Positions 9,516 through 19,307 are shown, counted from the first letter of the stretch. The stretch is 26,272 nt of DNA from Nemertoderma westbladi (GCA_032718475.1 JAUCBJ010007185.1:1-26272), one strand, 5' to 3'. A program made the numbers and translations. The notes: a model not told the origin generated them from the letters alone.

Positions 9516-11392
9516 TCCCTACTATAAAATTTTTAAAAAGTTACTAGAAAGGCCAGATGTCTCAATAATGACAGATGGGTAAATTAATACCAATAAAGGC
9601 AACATTTCTATTTCTGAAGCCAAAATATTCTGGAAATATGTCTAAGTAGATAAGTGAAGAATAAAAGCATACTAAAAATACATACTTTTATAATTTTCTT
9701 TATAATTTAAATGTAAAATAAACTTATAAAAAGATCTGGGAGGGGGAAAGGGAGGGGGGGGGGGGGGGGGGGGTGTTGGAGCTACCAAGTTACAAAAACT
9801 GAATTTTTGCAAAATGAAACTTTGCCGATTCTAGACTAAAATTTGATCCCGCATCTGAATCTGAAACACATTTATTCTTATCTTATCTTACTTTTATTTC
9901 GAATTACAGGTAATTTTGCATAGACAGATTGTGGTGAAATTTAGAAATTTTTATGCTATGGTTGTGACATATAATTTCGAATTACTTTTGGATTTCTGTG
10001 TTGGAAAGTTAGAAACAAATATTTCGATTGTTCTTGTTTTACATAAACAAGATTTTTGGTATCTATAATTTGCACTGCCTGCTCTACCGCTCTACGGCAT
10101 ATTTGGTAGGGAAAGAAAGTAACATTATGTACAGAACTAAGTAGAGAAAGTAACTTTTATGTACAGAAGTAACTAATATGTATAAGTAAATAATGTAACT
10201 GTTGAGAAAGTATGTAGAGTATAATAACTCTATCATGTGGAAGCAGGATACATTTACTGTGTAGTGACTACCGGTGAGTACAGGAGGACTGAATCATAAG
10301 TTCAGTAGTTGTTTACGTGAAACTGTTATGTACTAATCACTGAAATTAATATAGCGCCGAGCCGTCGTTGTATAGCAAACATACCATTTTCTGATATCAT
10401 TAAACTGTAGAGCCGTATGTAAAGCTGCCACCATACAAGTTTGTTATGCTGTAACAGTTGTAGTACAACGCATGCACTGCACAGTCGCACAAGTAAATAA
10501 TCAGGCAGGAGCAGGACTGACATTTAGATTCCCCCTAGTAATTCCTCATAAAAAATATATTCTAATAAAACGAAGAAGACCACCTACACCTTAGTACAAA
10601 TACCCCAAAGCTAAATTCATATTTGTATTACTTTTTTACGTTCCTCGAAATAATACTTGCTTCTCAGCTGTGTAGGCCTACTGTACTTTATAGCCCTATA
10701 AAATCCGGATCCCGGACGCATTATTGCTTAGGGAAGACTTCTTGTATAGATACAATAATATTGCAACTTTTATAGATTAGATTTTTACATATTAGGATTA
10801 TATATTGTAGTTACATGTAAATTACATATAATATTGTTATTGTGTTATTGGACACCGGTTTATGGATAATTTGTTCTGATTTTAATACTACTAATACACT
10901 AAAAATATAGCCATGATGTTCGACATAGCACGGTCTATAATGCTATGATACATTGGTCTTGCAATGTCCCAGCCTAAATTACCGAACATTAAAGAACCTG
11001 TCTACCTAATTACAGCTATTTTGAATGTCCAGAATATATATTATTTTAATTATAACATTGAGGCGGGATATTAATTCGCCGAGATGGGATTTGCGTCGAG
11101 TTTTCCCCCCCTGTCTCATTTACTTATAGAATATGGGTTTAGCTTTCGTGCAGTTATTTCCGGTATCATTTAGTGTATGGCGTTTAGGTTTAGGGTTAGG
11201 CGATACATACACCTGTATGTTGCTCATGTTATTATATTTGTTTTTGTTTGCTGTTTATTTGTTTGTTTTGATTGTGTCCTTTGATGGCCCTAGGGCTGAG
11301 TACTATTTTGGGCTTAATGTCCTGATTCTATATTTTTTGTAGTTTATGGGGTGTAAGACTCTTGTGTTTACTTTTAAGTTTACTGTATGTCT
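9516..11392. other. Gene-poor stretch
   Basis: No supported gene. A long G-run (about 9757-9776) ends in GTGTTGGAGCTACC. A 65-codon minus frame at 10326-10523 and a 69-codon plus frame at 11133-11342 are hydrophobic and of low information, and I regard both as chance. No tRNA, rRNA or paired transposon ends were seen. Confidence 0.4.
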
Positions 11393-11640
11393 ATTTTGAC
11401 ATTTATTTATACAACAACTAATTTAATTTGTGCAGTTTCTATCATTTATAATACATATAAGGTAATTTCGTAATGTTGCGATTTTGGAATAAAACTAAAT
11501 TTTGCAAAGTACTTTACAGTGTCCTGGTCGTCGTGACTTTATTTTCACCTACTCACTACGTTCGTTCGTGTACCAAAGCACTCGGTTCATCACACTGTAA
11601 AGTACTACTTTACACAAGTATGTAATAACTATTTACATCA
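11393..11640. repeat. Short interspersed repeat, copy 2 of the local family
   Basis: It carries the same word order as 9240-9515 with scattered substitutions, including 'gcaaagtactttacagtgtc' and, inverted, 'acactgtaaagtactacttt'. The copies are direct repeats about 2.15 kb apart. Confidence 0.6.
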
Positions 11641-12400
11641 TTGTGTGCAAAGTAGCACTTTGCAGCGTTACGACCCGAGTTTATTTATGTACCGAGCGAG
11701 CGCAGCGAGGGAGGTCTGCATAAATAAACAAGGGTCTTTAACAATGATGTTTGTAATTATTACATTATGTCAATTTAACAGCGTATACGAAGAAAGGATT
11801 TTATGGATGCTCTTTTATAAATTTTAATCAGGTACTATTTCAAATATAAGTGAAATTTATTAGAAGGTACACTGGTACACAGTATTAATTATACATTTAA
11901 ATCAAATTAAAGTTTATTGGAAGTTATCTCCTGCATGGATGTGATAAATCTTTGATCCATCGTCGACTGAAGCAAACTGAGTCACCGTCTGTGTCAGTTC
12001 AGTTTCACTGAACCTGTCGCCATATTTTCTTTGGTCATTTTCTCTAAAATGTCTTCTATATGACGTTTCGACATATGTACTGTAATACAATCTTATACGT
12101 TAAAGAATAAATTATTATTAAAACATAGAGTAGCTACTCTATGCTAACATAGAGTCACCGCAAACTGGACGCACGCATTATACAAACACATGCTGCTTTA
12201 TTGAATAAAGCAGAAGGCATTAATATAAATGGAAATAATACATTCTGAATACGGTAATTGAAGTTGTTTCCATGTCATTGATTACTTTGCAGCGTTCCGA
12301 TCTATAGGCCGCAACGCTGCGAAGTAGAACTTTGCAGCGTTACGAGTAATTCACCAGAACGCTGTTAAGTTGACATAATGTAACAAATAGTTATTACAAA
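11641..12400. repeat. Cluster of further decayed relatives of the same repeat family
   Basis: 'gcaaagtagcactttgcagcgttacgac' (11647-11674) and 'gaactttgcagcgttacgag' (about 12328-12347) are related. 'attattacattatgtcaatttaacagcg' (about 11757-11784) is found inverted as 'cgctgttaagttgacataatgta' (about 12360-12382). A palindromic CGAGCGAGCGCAGCGAGG patch lies at 11693-11710. The stretch 11861-11925 also resembles 12423-12480 directly. I read this as nested, rearranged copies of a small non-coding element; no gene lies among them. Confidence 0.5.
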
Positions 12401-12599
12401 AATAAATTTAGAACATTACTATTAGAACACTAGTATACTAATATTAATTATGAATATTTGAAATACAATCATTGAAAGTTGAATGTAAATTGAGCACCAC
12501 TAGCTACAGTACCACTTAATCTTTCTTTAAAATTTTCCCTTTTGAACTAGAAGTATCAAAGATATCGCAAATTTGATGTCAGTTATGCACCATTGTGTA

Positions 12600-13510
12600 C
12601 ACCATGTCCTGGAATATAGTGTCGTTATTCAGGTACCTTGCCCCCCCCCCCCCCCCCTCCTTCCCCCCAAATTTTTCTACAAATCTTAATAAGATAGCAT
12701 GAAATATGAATCAGAGATAGTTTCACCTCCTCCTCCGTGGATGAGCCAGAGATTTTATTTTTGCAGTAGCTACAAGTATTTGTAAAATGTGTCTCCGGCG
12801 ATACTTCACAGGTCACAGTGCAATCATTCTTCAACCTTATTGTGATTTGTAGGTACCAATAGAAAGCGGCCCATGGAAGGATTCCAAATATGTAAAAACA
12901 TTTGAATTTGGTTAGGAAATACCTGAGATATTGGCGTTCGAATGTTGCTTGTATTTACTTCCCCTGCCGGCCATTTATTTTATTTAATAAATAGACCATG
13001 GTTCTAGAACATTTTGTTTATTCCATACGTAGCTGGACAACAATGCAATTATTAATTATTAATTACACTATTACGTAGCTATTCATAAGTAAACAAAATG
13101 TTCTAGAATATGGTATTTTTATTTAATAGAATAAAATAGCCTCATGCAGATGAAAAACCATGCAACCTTTGAACGCTCGTATCTCAGCTATTTTTCAACG
13201 AAATTTAGATTATGTTACATATTATTTGGCATCCTTACATGGCCAGCTTTACATCAGTACCAACAAATCCCTATAAGGTTGAAGAATAACTGGAGTGTAA
13301 CTGGTAAATATCACCGGAGTCACCTTTTTTAACGTTTGTAGATAAAGATTGAAAGCAAAAATAAAAATTCTGGCTCACCCAGTAAGGAGGAGGAAGGTGA
13401 AACTATCTCTGTTTCAAATTTCATGCAATCTCATTAAGATTTGTAGAAAAATTTGGGGGGGGGGGGGGGGGGTGTCACTGAATAACGACACTATATTCCA
13501 CGACTTGGTG
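12600..13510. mobile_element. 911-bp foldback (MITE-like) element with poly-C/poly-G arms, TA flanks
   Basis: The two halves are imperfect reverse complements across the whole length, centred near 13055. The left end is CACCATGTCCTGGAATATAG and the right end, on the other strand, is CACCAAGTCGTGGAATATAG. Each is followed by TGTCGTTATTCAG and then a long C-run (12641-12658; the matching G-run starts near 13456). Inner arms share 'ttctagaacattttgttta' with its inverse. TA occurs at 12598-12599 and 13511-13512, consistent with a TA target site as in Tc1/mariner-type elements. No transposase is encoded. A 69-codon minus frame over the poly-G run is an artefact. Confidence 0.7.
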
Positions 13511-13512
13511 TA

Positions 13513-14081
13513 ATTAAATAATACGAGCTACTACATATAGCCTACCATTGGTAGTTTTACTTTGTTAGTGAAGGTGATATTCCAGAAAATTAATCAAATA
13601 ATCTTACCAACTAGCTACAAATCAAAAATCATACAATTAAACATTTTAAGGCTAATTTTATTATAAATTACAAACGTAATTACTGATCTAGAATAAATAA
13701 TGCGAAATCAACAGAATAAACTTCTAGATAGTTGATTGGATAAAATATTTTATTATCGTCATTTTTGAAAGATTGATAGGATAATTAATTAATTGTCCCC
13801 AAATGTGGACTTTGTCCGCAATTTGGCGGACAATAACATATTTGAATGTCCTCATCAGAGAAATCGTTAATCGAGTTTCATTGCAAACTTTACAAGGTTA
13901 GCAATTTATACCCCAATTTGGCGATAGCAATTTGGCGGACAATAAAGGGGATATTTTAAAAAAAATATATTTATTTTTTATCAAAAATGGAAAATAAAAG
14001 TTTCACATCGGAAAGATAATTCCGTAGAAAATATTTTTAAATTCACTGTTTAGTTTTAAATTAGTTTGTAAATATTGAGAA
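13513..14081. other. 3' flank of the minus-strand gene; small inverted repeat
   Basis: No gene is seen. Perfect 8-bp arms TTGTCCGC and GCGGACAA (13812-13833) surround AATTTG, and the word 'aatttggcggacaataa' recurs at about 13929-13945. For the minus-strand gene ending at 14082, an AATAAA on the minus strand near 13970-13975 would be a usable polyadenylation signal about 110 nt past its stop. Confidence 0.4.
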
Positions 14082-15658
14082 TTACATAAAACTAGCCAGT
14101 CGGCCAGAAGTGAACCTGTCCCAAGCCCCTTGAGTGTTTGTGGGCTTCGGTAAATCCTTACTTAACTCTCCTATTAATCGCAACGGGTCCTCTCTCAGCG
14201 TAACGAATTCATCGACCCGTCTGTCTATCGACTCCGACTGTAACCGTAGCAACGCGCTGTTTATGTAACGCTTTCGACGTTCGTTCCCCTCGAGGTAACC
14301 ATGGTAACGTCGACAATAATAACAGGAGGTTGGCTGGTGGATGTGTACGTGGGAGGCCGTCTCGTATTTAGTTTTTAGGTTGGCGAGTTTTATTCGTTCT
14401 ATTAGCATTGGATTGATGCCGATATCCTGGGAGCTGGTTACCCGGGAGACGGGATGTCTGGTGACATCGTCGTCTTTAAATCTATCCAGTTTCGCGTGAA
14501 GATTGTCTAACTTGTCGTAGAGAACTTGAATCTTTTAAATTAATAAAGATTTCGTTAATAAATACTTTAAGTTTAATATGAGAAATACAGTATTGATGAT
14601 ACATTATAAATGAATATGAATATCACTAAAAAGTGACAATCCAACTCTGTACTGTGTGTACACATGTGTGTACTATCGGGAGAATCTAATATATATTAAT
14701 TAATATAATTTTTTACACCATGACCAGTAATTATTACGCGTCATATAATATGACATAAATACACCATGTCCCGTAATATAGTGCTATTTTCTGATGACAC
14801 GGAACCCCCCCCCCCCCCCCCCCCATATTTATATATTAATTGTATCATATTGAGAATAATCTGTATTGGTGTGGTATTATGAAGAATACCACGATACGGA
14901 AGGTGTGATTTCGCAAGACACTTTTTAAAACGCTTATAAAAAATTTAAAGATATAATAGAAAATTCTGGCATCAAGGGTACACCGAATAATAATAAAATA
15001 AATATTATAAATTAATTTACCGTACAGTACCTTTTTTGAACAAAATACATCCCTTGCTGGAGTCTCTATGACCTCTTTGTAAGCGTTGGGCGGTCTATAT
15101 AGCGGCAGGGCTTGTAGATACTGTATCTTGGAGCGGAGGTATGCGCTGCGTACGGGAGCCGTGTAAACAGCAGTAGGATTGGGTCTGCGCGCGTCGTCAC
15201 AGAGGGTGCTGTTACGGAAAGATGAACCCATCGCTGCCTGCGGCGAGTTAAAGTCAACGGAAGATTCGAAGGACTCCGAATAAGAATTTGAACTCTAAAC
15301 AAAAAGCGATTAAACTTACGAACAATCCGTACCGTAACACCAGATAGTTCAGTGTTGGGTTGGTCTCAATATCCCCAGCCAGAGACAGTAGACAGAGTTT
15401 AGCGATTAGGCCTCTAGATCGTGGAGAGGAGACCCAAGATCTTCTTCCCCGACGAGAGCAGTAGAGGCTAAATCCACTCGTCGACCACATCTCCGTCGAT
15501 TCGGCGCGGCAGTTCGAAACGGTAGCGACAGGGTGTTCCGCAAACCAGTCCAATACGGGTATTGGGTGGGTTGCAGGGTTACCCCGCGGATCGGATGGTT
15601 CTGCCACAACGAAACGACCCAGAACGATGAAAACTGTGGAGATTAAGAGCGGGGACAT
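14082..15658 (-). CDS. Three-exon protein-coding gene, possible signal peptide, product unrecognised
   Basis: The coding exons on the minus strand are 15658-15320 (113 codons), 15294-15031 (88 codons) and 14531-14082 (149 codons plus TAA). Both joins are phase 0 and use GT-AG (donors GTAAGT and GTACTG, acceptors TTTAG and AAAAG), giving 350 residues. The start has A at -3. Residues 1-19 are hydrophobic (LLISTVFIVLGRFVVA), like a signal peptide. Residues 84-101 end in AGDIETNP, which resembles a 2A peptide. Exon 2 is Ser/Pro/Tyr-rich with an SAYLRSKIQYLQALPLYRPP stretch. Exon 3 starts with a short amphipathic helix (LYDKLDNLHAKLDRF), then CYYCRRYHGYLEG (271-283) and a charged helical tail ending RLASFM. 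The long intron carries a poly-C repeat. I recognise no family. Open, in-phase exons support a real gene; the N-terminal exon is the least certain part. Confidence 0.6.
14762..14825. repeat. Isolated end of the CACCATG/poly-C element family
   Basis: CACCATGTCCCGTAATATAG, preceded by TA, leads into a C-run (about 14805-14824), just like the ends of the foldback element at 12600-13510. A similar CACCATGACCAGTAAT lies 46 bp upstream at 14716. It sits in the intron of the minus-strand gene. No matching opposite end was found, so it looks like a solo or truncated copy. Confidence 0.6.
15295..15319 (-). other. Apparent 25-nt intron
   Basis: On the minus strand the segment runs from GTAAGT to TTTAG, with TTTAATC as a possible branch site and a T-rich stretch. 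Removing these 25 nt joins ...RYGLF to SSNSYSES... and moves the reading into the open frame of exon 2, whereas reading through hits TGA after 21 codons. A weaker donor (GTGTTA) 21 nt upstream would give a 46-nt intron, also phase 0. Confidence 0.5.
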
Positions 15659-15748
15659 TGTGCTGTCTGGCTGTAGTCTGACTCAGGGATAAAAACTGTA
15701 CATGAATTAAAAGTAAATTATTTAAATCAACTAAGGGTTGGCTACTCG
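15659..15748. promoter_or_regulatory. Candidate bidirectional promoter
   Basis: Only 90 bp separate the minus-strand ATG at 15658 from the plus-strand ATG at 15749. If both starts are right, the two transcripts share or overlap their promoter and 5' leaders. A TGACTCAG word (15679-15686), similar to an AP-1-type site, lies here. No convincing TATA box faces either way. The call depends entirely on the two gene starts. Confidence 0.3.
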
Positions 15749-15827
15749 ATGAGGACATTGTTTTTGGATTTCATGTTTAACAATCATTTTATATTTGTTG
15801 TCCTCATTGTTTTTTCTGTGTTTCATC
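15749..15827 (+). CDS. Candidate first coding exon with signal peptide
   Basis: ATG at 15749 opens 26 codons whose second half is strongly hydrophobic (HFIFVVLIVFSVFH), as in a signal peptide. The exon ends ...CATC just before GTGAGTAAT, a good splice donor, in phase 1. The next plus-strand exon of any recognised gene is the Cys-loop receptor exon at 19093, which begins with two bases of a split codon, so the phases are compatible (CGT, Arg). Receptors of that family need a signal peptide. However, no ligand-binding-domain exon was found in between, so this may instead start another gene or be chance. No other in-phase exon could be assigned. Confidence 0.33.
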
Positions 15828-16230
15828 GTGAGTAATTACATTTTTTTATTCAGTATAGAATTCTAGAATAATTTTTTAATTATCCAATGGCTCAATAAGT
15901 TGCCCTCCTTGTGTGAAAACATGGAGATACGATTTATGTCGACGACATTGCCTTCAATAAGATATGTCAGCAATATGATTTATATTTCTATGGGGTGTTA
16001 TAAATAAGTAAAATCATAATAAAATAAAATATAATCATGCTGTTTTTAATTTCACTACCGGTAAATTGCGTACCTGTGTTGAAGAGGTCCATTACTTAGG
16101 AGAACATTAAAGCTCTCATTTTTATCGGTGACTCAGACCTTATGAACAAGCGCAGTCATATCTCTATGGTAACTACTTTTTGTATTGTCTTCCTAAGTTT
16201 TTGATGCAGTTTATTTTCATATAAACACAG

Positions 16231-17475
16231 TATCTTATTAAATACTCTGGAACATGAGATCGGCATTGCAAGGACAGCACTAGATTGGTTTCGATCCTAC
16301 TTGTTGGGCCGCTCACAACAAGTACGCATTAACAACTCATATTCTCAACCTCAGCAATTAAGATACGGCCTCCCACAAGGATCAGTACTTGGCCCAATAC
16401 TATTTACTATTTATACACGTTCACTCGCAAATGTGATAAGGAAATACGGACTGTCCCTACATCTCTACGCAGATGATACTCAAATATACATAACATTTAA
16501 GAAATCAAACCTGAATGATGCAGTGGATATCACTGAAAAGTGCCTTTCCGAAGTTCGAGCATGGATGGACTCACATCTTTTAAAGATGAACTCAGATAAG
16601 ACTAAAGTGGTCATGCTGCAGTCGCAATTCGGTAAACAAGTTGAATCCCCGCACGTGATAATCGGTTCCGAGACTATTGGTTGTAGCGCAACTGCGCGTA
16701 ATATCGGTGTTGAAATCGATTCTCATCTGACACTCCGCAAGCACATTGGAATTACTGTCAGAGAAGCATTCTATCACCTCAGGAACCTTGGAAAAATTAA
16801 GCGCTATTTATCCAAAGATAATCTTGAGATTTTGATTCATGCGCTTGTCACAAGTAAATTGGACAACTGCAACTCCCTTTATTACGGTCTTCCGACTGAT
16901 TCCATTAAAAAGCTACAATATGTGCAGAACTGTGCGGCGCGTCTTTTAGTTGGTCTCAAGAAAAGTGACAGGCAACGAATGACCCCTGTACTAATGCGAC
17001 TACATTGGCTTCCAGTGCAACGTCGGATAGACTATAAAATTGCTATGATTACCTACAAGTGTCTGAATGGAACAGCACCAGTATATCTGCGAGATCTACT
17101 GTCACCCTACACGCCCTCCCGGTCACTGAAGTCATCCCACTACGAACTGCTGGTGATCCCTAGATTCAACATGGTGCACTACGGCAAGCGCGCTTTCTCA
17201 GTTGCTGCCCCGACTATTTGGAACAAACTGCCAATCAACGTTCGACAATCACCAACCATCGCGGTTTTTAAGTCGAGGCTAAAAACACACTACTTCCACC
17301 TGGAGTACGAGTAAATCTGCATAATCATGTTCACACGATGTTATCAATGTCCGTTTTTAATTAAACTGTTTTTATCTAATTTTTTAGCAATCCTACATTT
17401 TAACAGTGCCATGCGCCTTGCTCTTAATTTAGGAAAGGCGCTATATAAATATTTTAATTATTATTATTATTATTA
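16231..17475 (+). mobile_element. 5'-truncated L2/CR1-type LINE with intact reverse-transcriptase C-terminal half
   Basis: An open frame from about 16231 to TAA 17312-17314 encodes roughly 360 residues of a non-LTR reverse transcriptase. In order it shows LDWFRSYLLGRSQQVRINN, LPQGSVLGPILF, the catalytic YADD in LHLYADDTQIYI, MNSDKTKVV, LGKIKRYLS, LLVGLKKSDR, LHWLPVQRRIDYK and the C-terminal FSVAAPTIWNKLP block. The palm N-terminal part and endonuclease are missing, so the insertion is 5'-truncated in the usual LINE manner. The 3' UTR ends GGAAAGGCGCTATATAAAT followed by an ATT microsatellite (about 17455-17475), typical of L2-like tails. The frame has no stop or shift, which suggests a fairly young insertion. 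It cannot be autonomous. Confidence 0.9.
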
Positions 17476-17532
17476 TATAGTTACTCATTATTGATTTTTG
17501 GTTTCTGAAATATGTTCACTATTGTTTTAAAA

Positions 17533-17690
17533 AGCTGAAGGTTTCATAAAGCACCGCTTTTAATAGCTGAAGGTTTCATAAAGCACCGCTTTTAATAGCT
17601 GAAGGTTTCATAAAGCACCGCTTTTAATAGCTGAAGGTTTCATATAGCACCGCTTTTAATAGCTGAAGGTTTCATATAGCACCGCTTTCG
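17533..17690. repeat. 32-bp minisatellite, five copies
   Basis: Copies start at 17533, 17565, 17597, 17629 and 17661. Unit words are AGCTGAAGGTTTCATA, then a/t, then AGCACCGCTTTTAAT. The first three copies are identical and the last two share an A-to-T change. It lies about 60 bp past the LINE tail. There is no spacer variation, so it is not a CRISPR-like array. Confidence 0.95.
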
Positions 17691-17931
17691 TCTGTTTTTC
17701 AATTACTTTTCTAGAGGTGATGTTTGTTTGTACACAATAAGGAATATACATTAAAGTCTGTTTGAACTCAAACATTTATAATATTATAAAGGCATTTATT
17801 CATCTCTAGAATTCAAAAAAACTTATTACACTTGATATTTAATATAGATGGGGAAGTAGTAATGTGTTATATAATGGATAAATAAGTTAGTTTTAACAGC
17901 AGACCAATACCGAAATAGTTTAATTTGGTTT

Positions 17932-18075
17932 TTAATATAATTGCCAATTGAATTTGGCAACCCATCTTTTATCAATTTCTTCCACACAAACTTCAGTTAC
18001 TTCTAGCAATTTATTTAAGGTACCATCTGTCATCTCATAATTACATAACTTACATGAAGGAGCATGTAATTTCAT
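17932..18075 (-). CDS. Small open frame with a CKLC motif; possible terminal exon
   Basis: A 47-codon minus frame runs from ATG 18075 to TAA at 17932-17934. It reads MKLHAPSCKLCNYEMTDGT, then an acidic/hydrophobic helix-like stretch (LNKLLEVTEVCVEEIDKRWV) and AKFNWQLY. The composition is protein-like, with a CxxC pair that could be half of a zinc site, and the frame stays open a few codons upstream of the ATG. It could be the last exon of an unseen gene, a transposase scrap or chance. No acceptor was identified with confidence. Confidence 0.22.
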   Translation of the reverse strand: MKLHAPSCKLCNYEMTDGTLNKLLEVTEVCVEEIDKRWVAKFNWQLY

Positions 18076-19092
18076 TCGGAAATTGAAAGATTAAAATTAA
18101 AGATTAAAAGAAAAGGTCATCCTCCTGTGGAAAGGGTGTTTCTCACCAGAATCCCTCCGTGTTTGTCTCGTCTTTACAGCAGTGCAGTCACGTTCGCCAA
18201 AAACGATAGGGACTGATTCAGTCAACTTATTCCTCCGCTCCCACCCCATAACTCTGGTTTCTCTAGACTCATGTGTTGTGTGGAAGGAAGAAGGGTTCTC
18301 CTAGAATATAGCACGGTTGCGCTATATTCGCGGAAAACTTGATATTCGTATCATATCGAATTGATTTGAATGTATAATTTACCTAATATATTTATAGAAA
18401 TTGCACTAAATTTAATATAGTTGATGGTAAGTAGGACACGAATAGTATTAAAATCCTAGTAGAAATAGTGTGTCCGACCCTGACTGGTGCTTTAAATTAT
18501 GTGATATTAAAGTAAGTAGTACACTACATTTAATGAGAAAGAGGTTAATCCCCAGCAGACAACCCGACCAATTCCGCAACCCAGTAAGTGTCCAGCGCAA
18601 CCGTTATCTGTAGCTGATGCATATCCGCAGCCTCTTTATTATTAAGAAGTGAAAAATTTTAGATTTTTAATAAAGGATTTTCGGATAACGCAAATATTAG
18701 TAGTTCATCCTAGTCCAATCTCACTCTCGGTGAGTTTTTTACTGTGTTATCCAATACTAATCTTAACTACTCCCAGGGAGCGCTAATAGGCTACCACTGT
18801 ACTGCTTCAGTCTGTAGGTATATGTCATGGGAATCCGCCTCCCTCAACCTCTGTTGTTTATACCAGTTGATCTACCTGCAGACGTGTGCAGTTGTACAAG
18901 AGTCCTAAATCCAATGATGTGTCTTATAGACAATAACTGAATTCCCCCTGGCCATAAAAGTCACCCGCCTTAAAAAATGATATATTCTCTATATACGTAA
19001 TTATATGATATTTTCATTTTCGAGTAAAAGTTATATTTAAAAATTAAATAAACCCCCCTGTGCGAAATTATTGACTTCCTTGTGACTTTCAG
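18076..19092. other. Gene-poor stretch upstream of the receptor exon
   Basis: I searched both strands for Cys-loop ectodomain exons (the C-x13-C loop with F/Y-P-x-D, and TGD/TGE ends) and found none. A 43-codon plus frame (18174-18302) after tctttacag has no recognisable motif. Nothing else is supported. Confidence 0.4.
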
Positions 19093-19307
19093 GTAATTAC
19101 TCACAGCTTTCGGTTTCGTTTATGTTGGAACGTAACTTCAACTACTTTTTCACTCAAGTTTACGTTCCTGCCTCGCTTCTGGTCATGCTGAGTTGGATAT
19201 CGTTTTGGGTGCGTCGAGATTCGGTACCCGCCAGGGCCAGTCTCACCATTACCACGGTTCTCGCTATGATTACGCTGACAGGAGTCATTAATTCTAGTCT
19301 CCCAAAG
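19093..19307 (+). CDS. Cys-loop ligand-gated chloride-type channel, exon encoding end of ectodomain, M1 and M2
   Basis: The exon follows tgactttcag and ends AAG before gtttgt; it starts with two bases of a split codon (phase 1) and ends in phase 0. It encodes NYSQLSVSFMLERNFNYFFT, then M1 (VYVPASLLVMLSWISFWV) and M2. The M1-M2 link reads DSVPARASLT: the Pro-Ala-Arg at -2', -1', 0' is the anion-selectivity signature of GABA-A, glycine and invertebrate glutamate- or histamine-gated channels. Cation channels have a glutamate there. M2 keeps Thr6' and the gate Leu9' (TITTVL), while 2' is Ser. The family forms pentameric plasma-membrane channels opened by a neurotransmitter or protons. The ligand cannot be told from this part. 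It joins the exons at 19567 and 24749. Confidence 0.92.

Noticed and set aside
10326-10523. 65-codon hydrophobic minus frame
   Set aside because: No homology recognised, no splice signals in phase, and length near chance expectation.
12625-12834. Minus frame with a poly-Gly end
   Set aside because: The glycines come from the poly-C run of the foldback element, and the frame crosses its arm.
17533-17690. Possible CRISPR-like array
   Set aside because: The copies are directly adjacent with no unique spacers, and the genome is animal, so it is a minisatellite.
18841-18960. Possible receptor ectodomain exon (Cys-rich frames around 18843-18950)
   Set aside because: Neither frame has the Cys-loop spacing or FPxD core, and both end in stops without a splice donor in phase.
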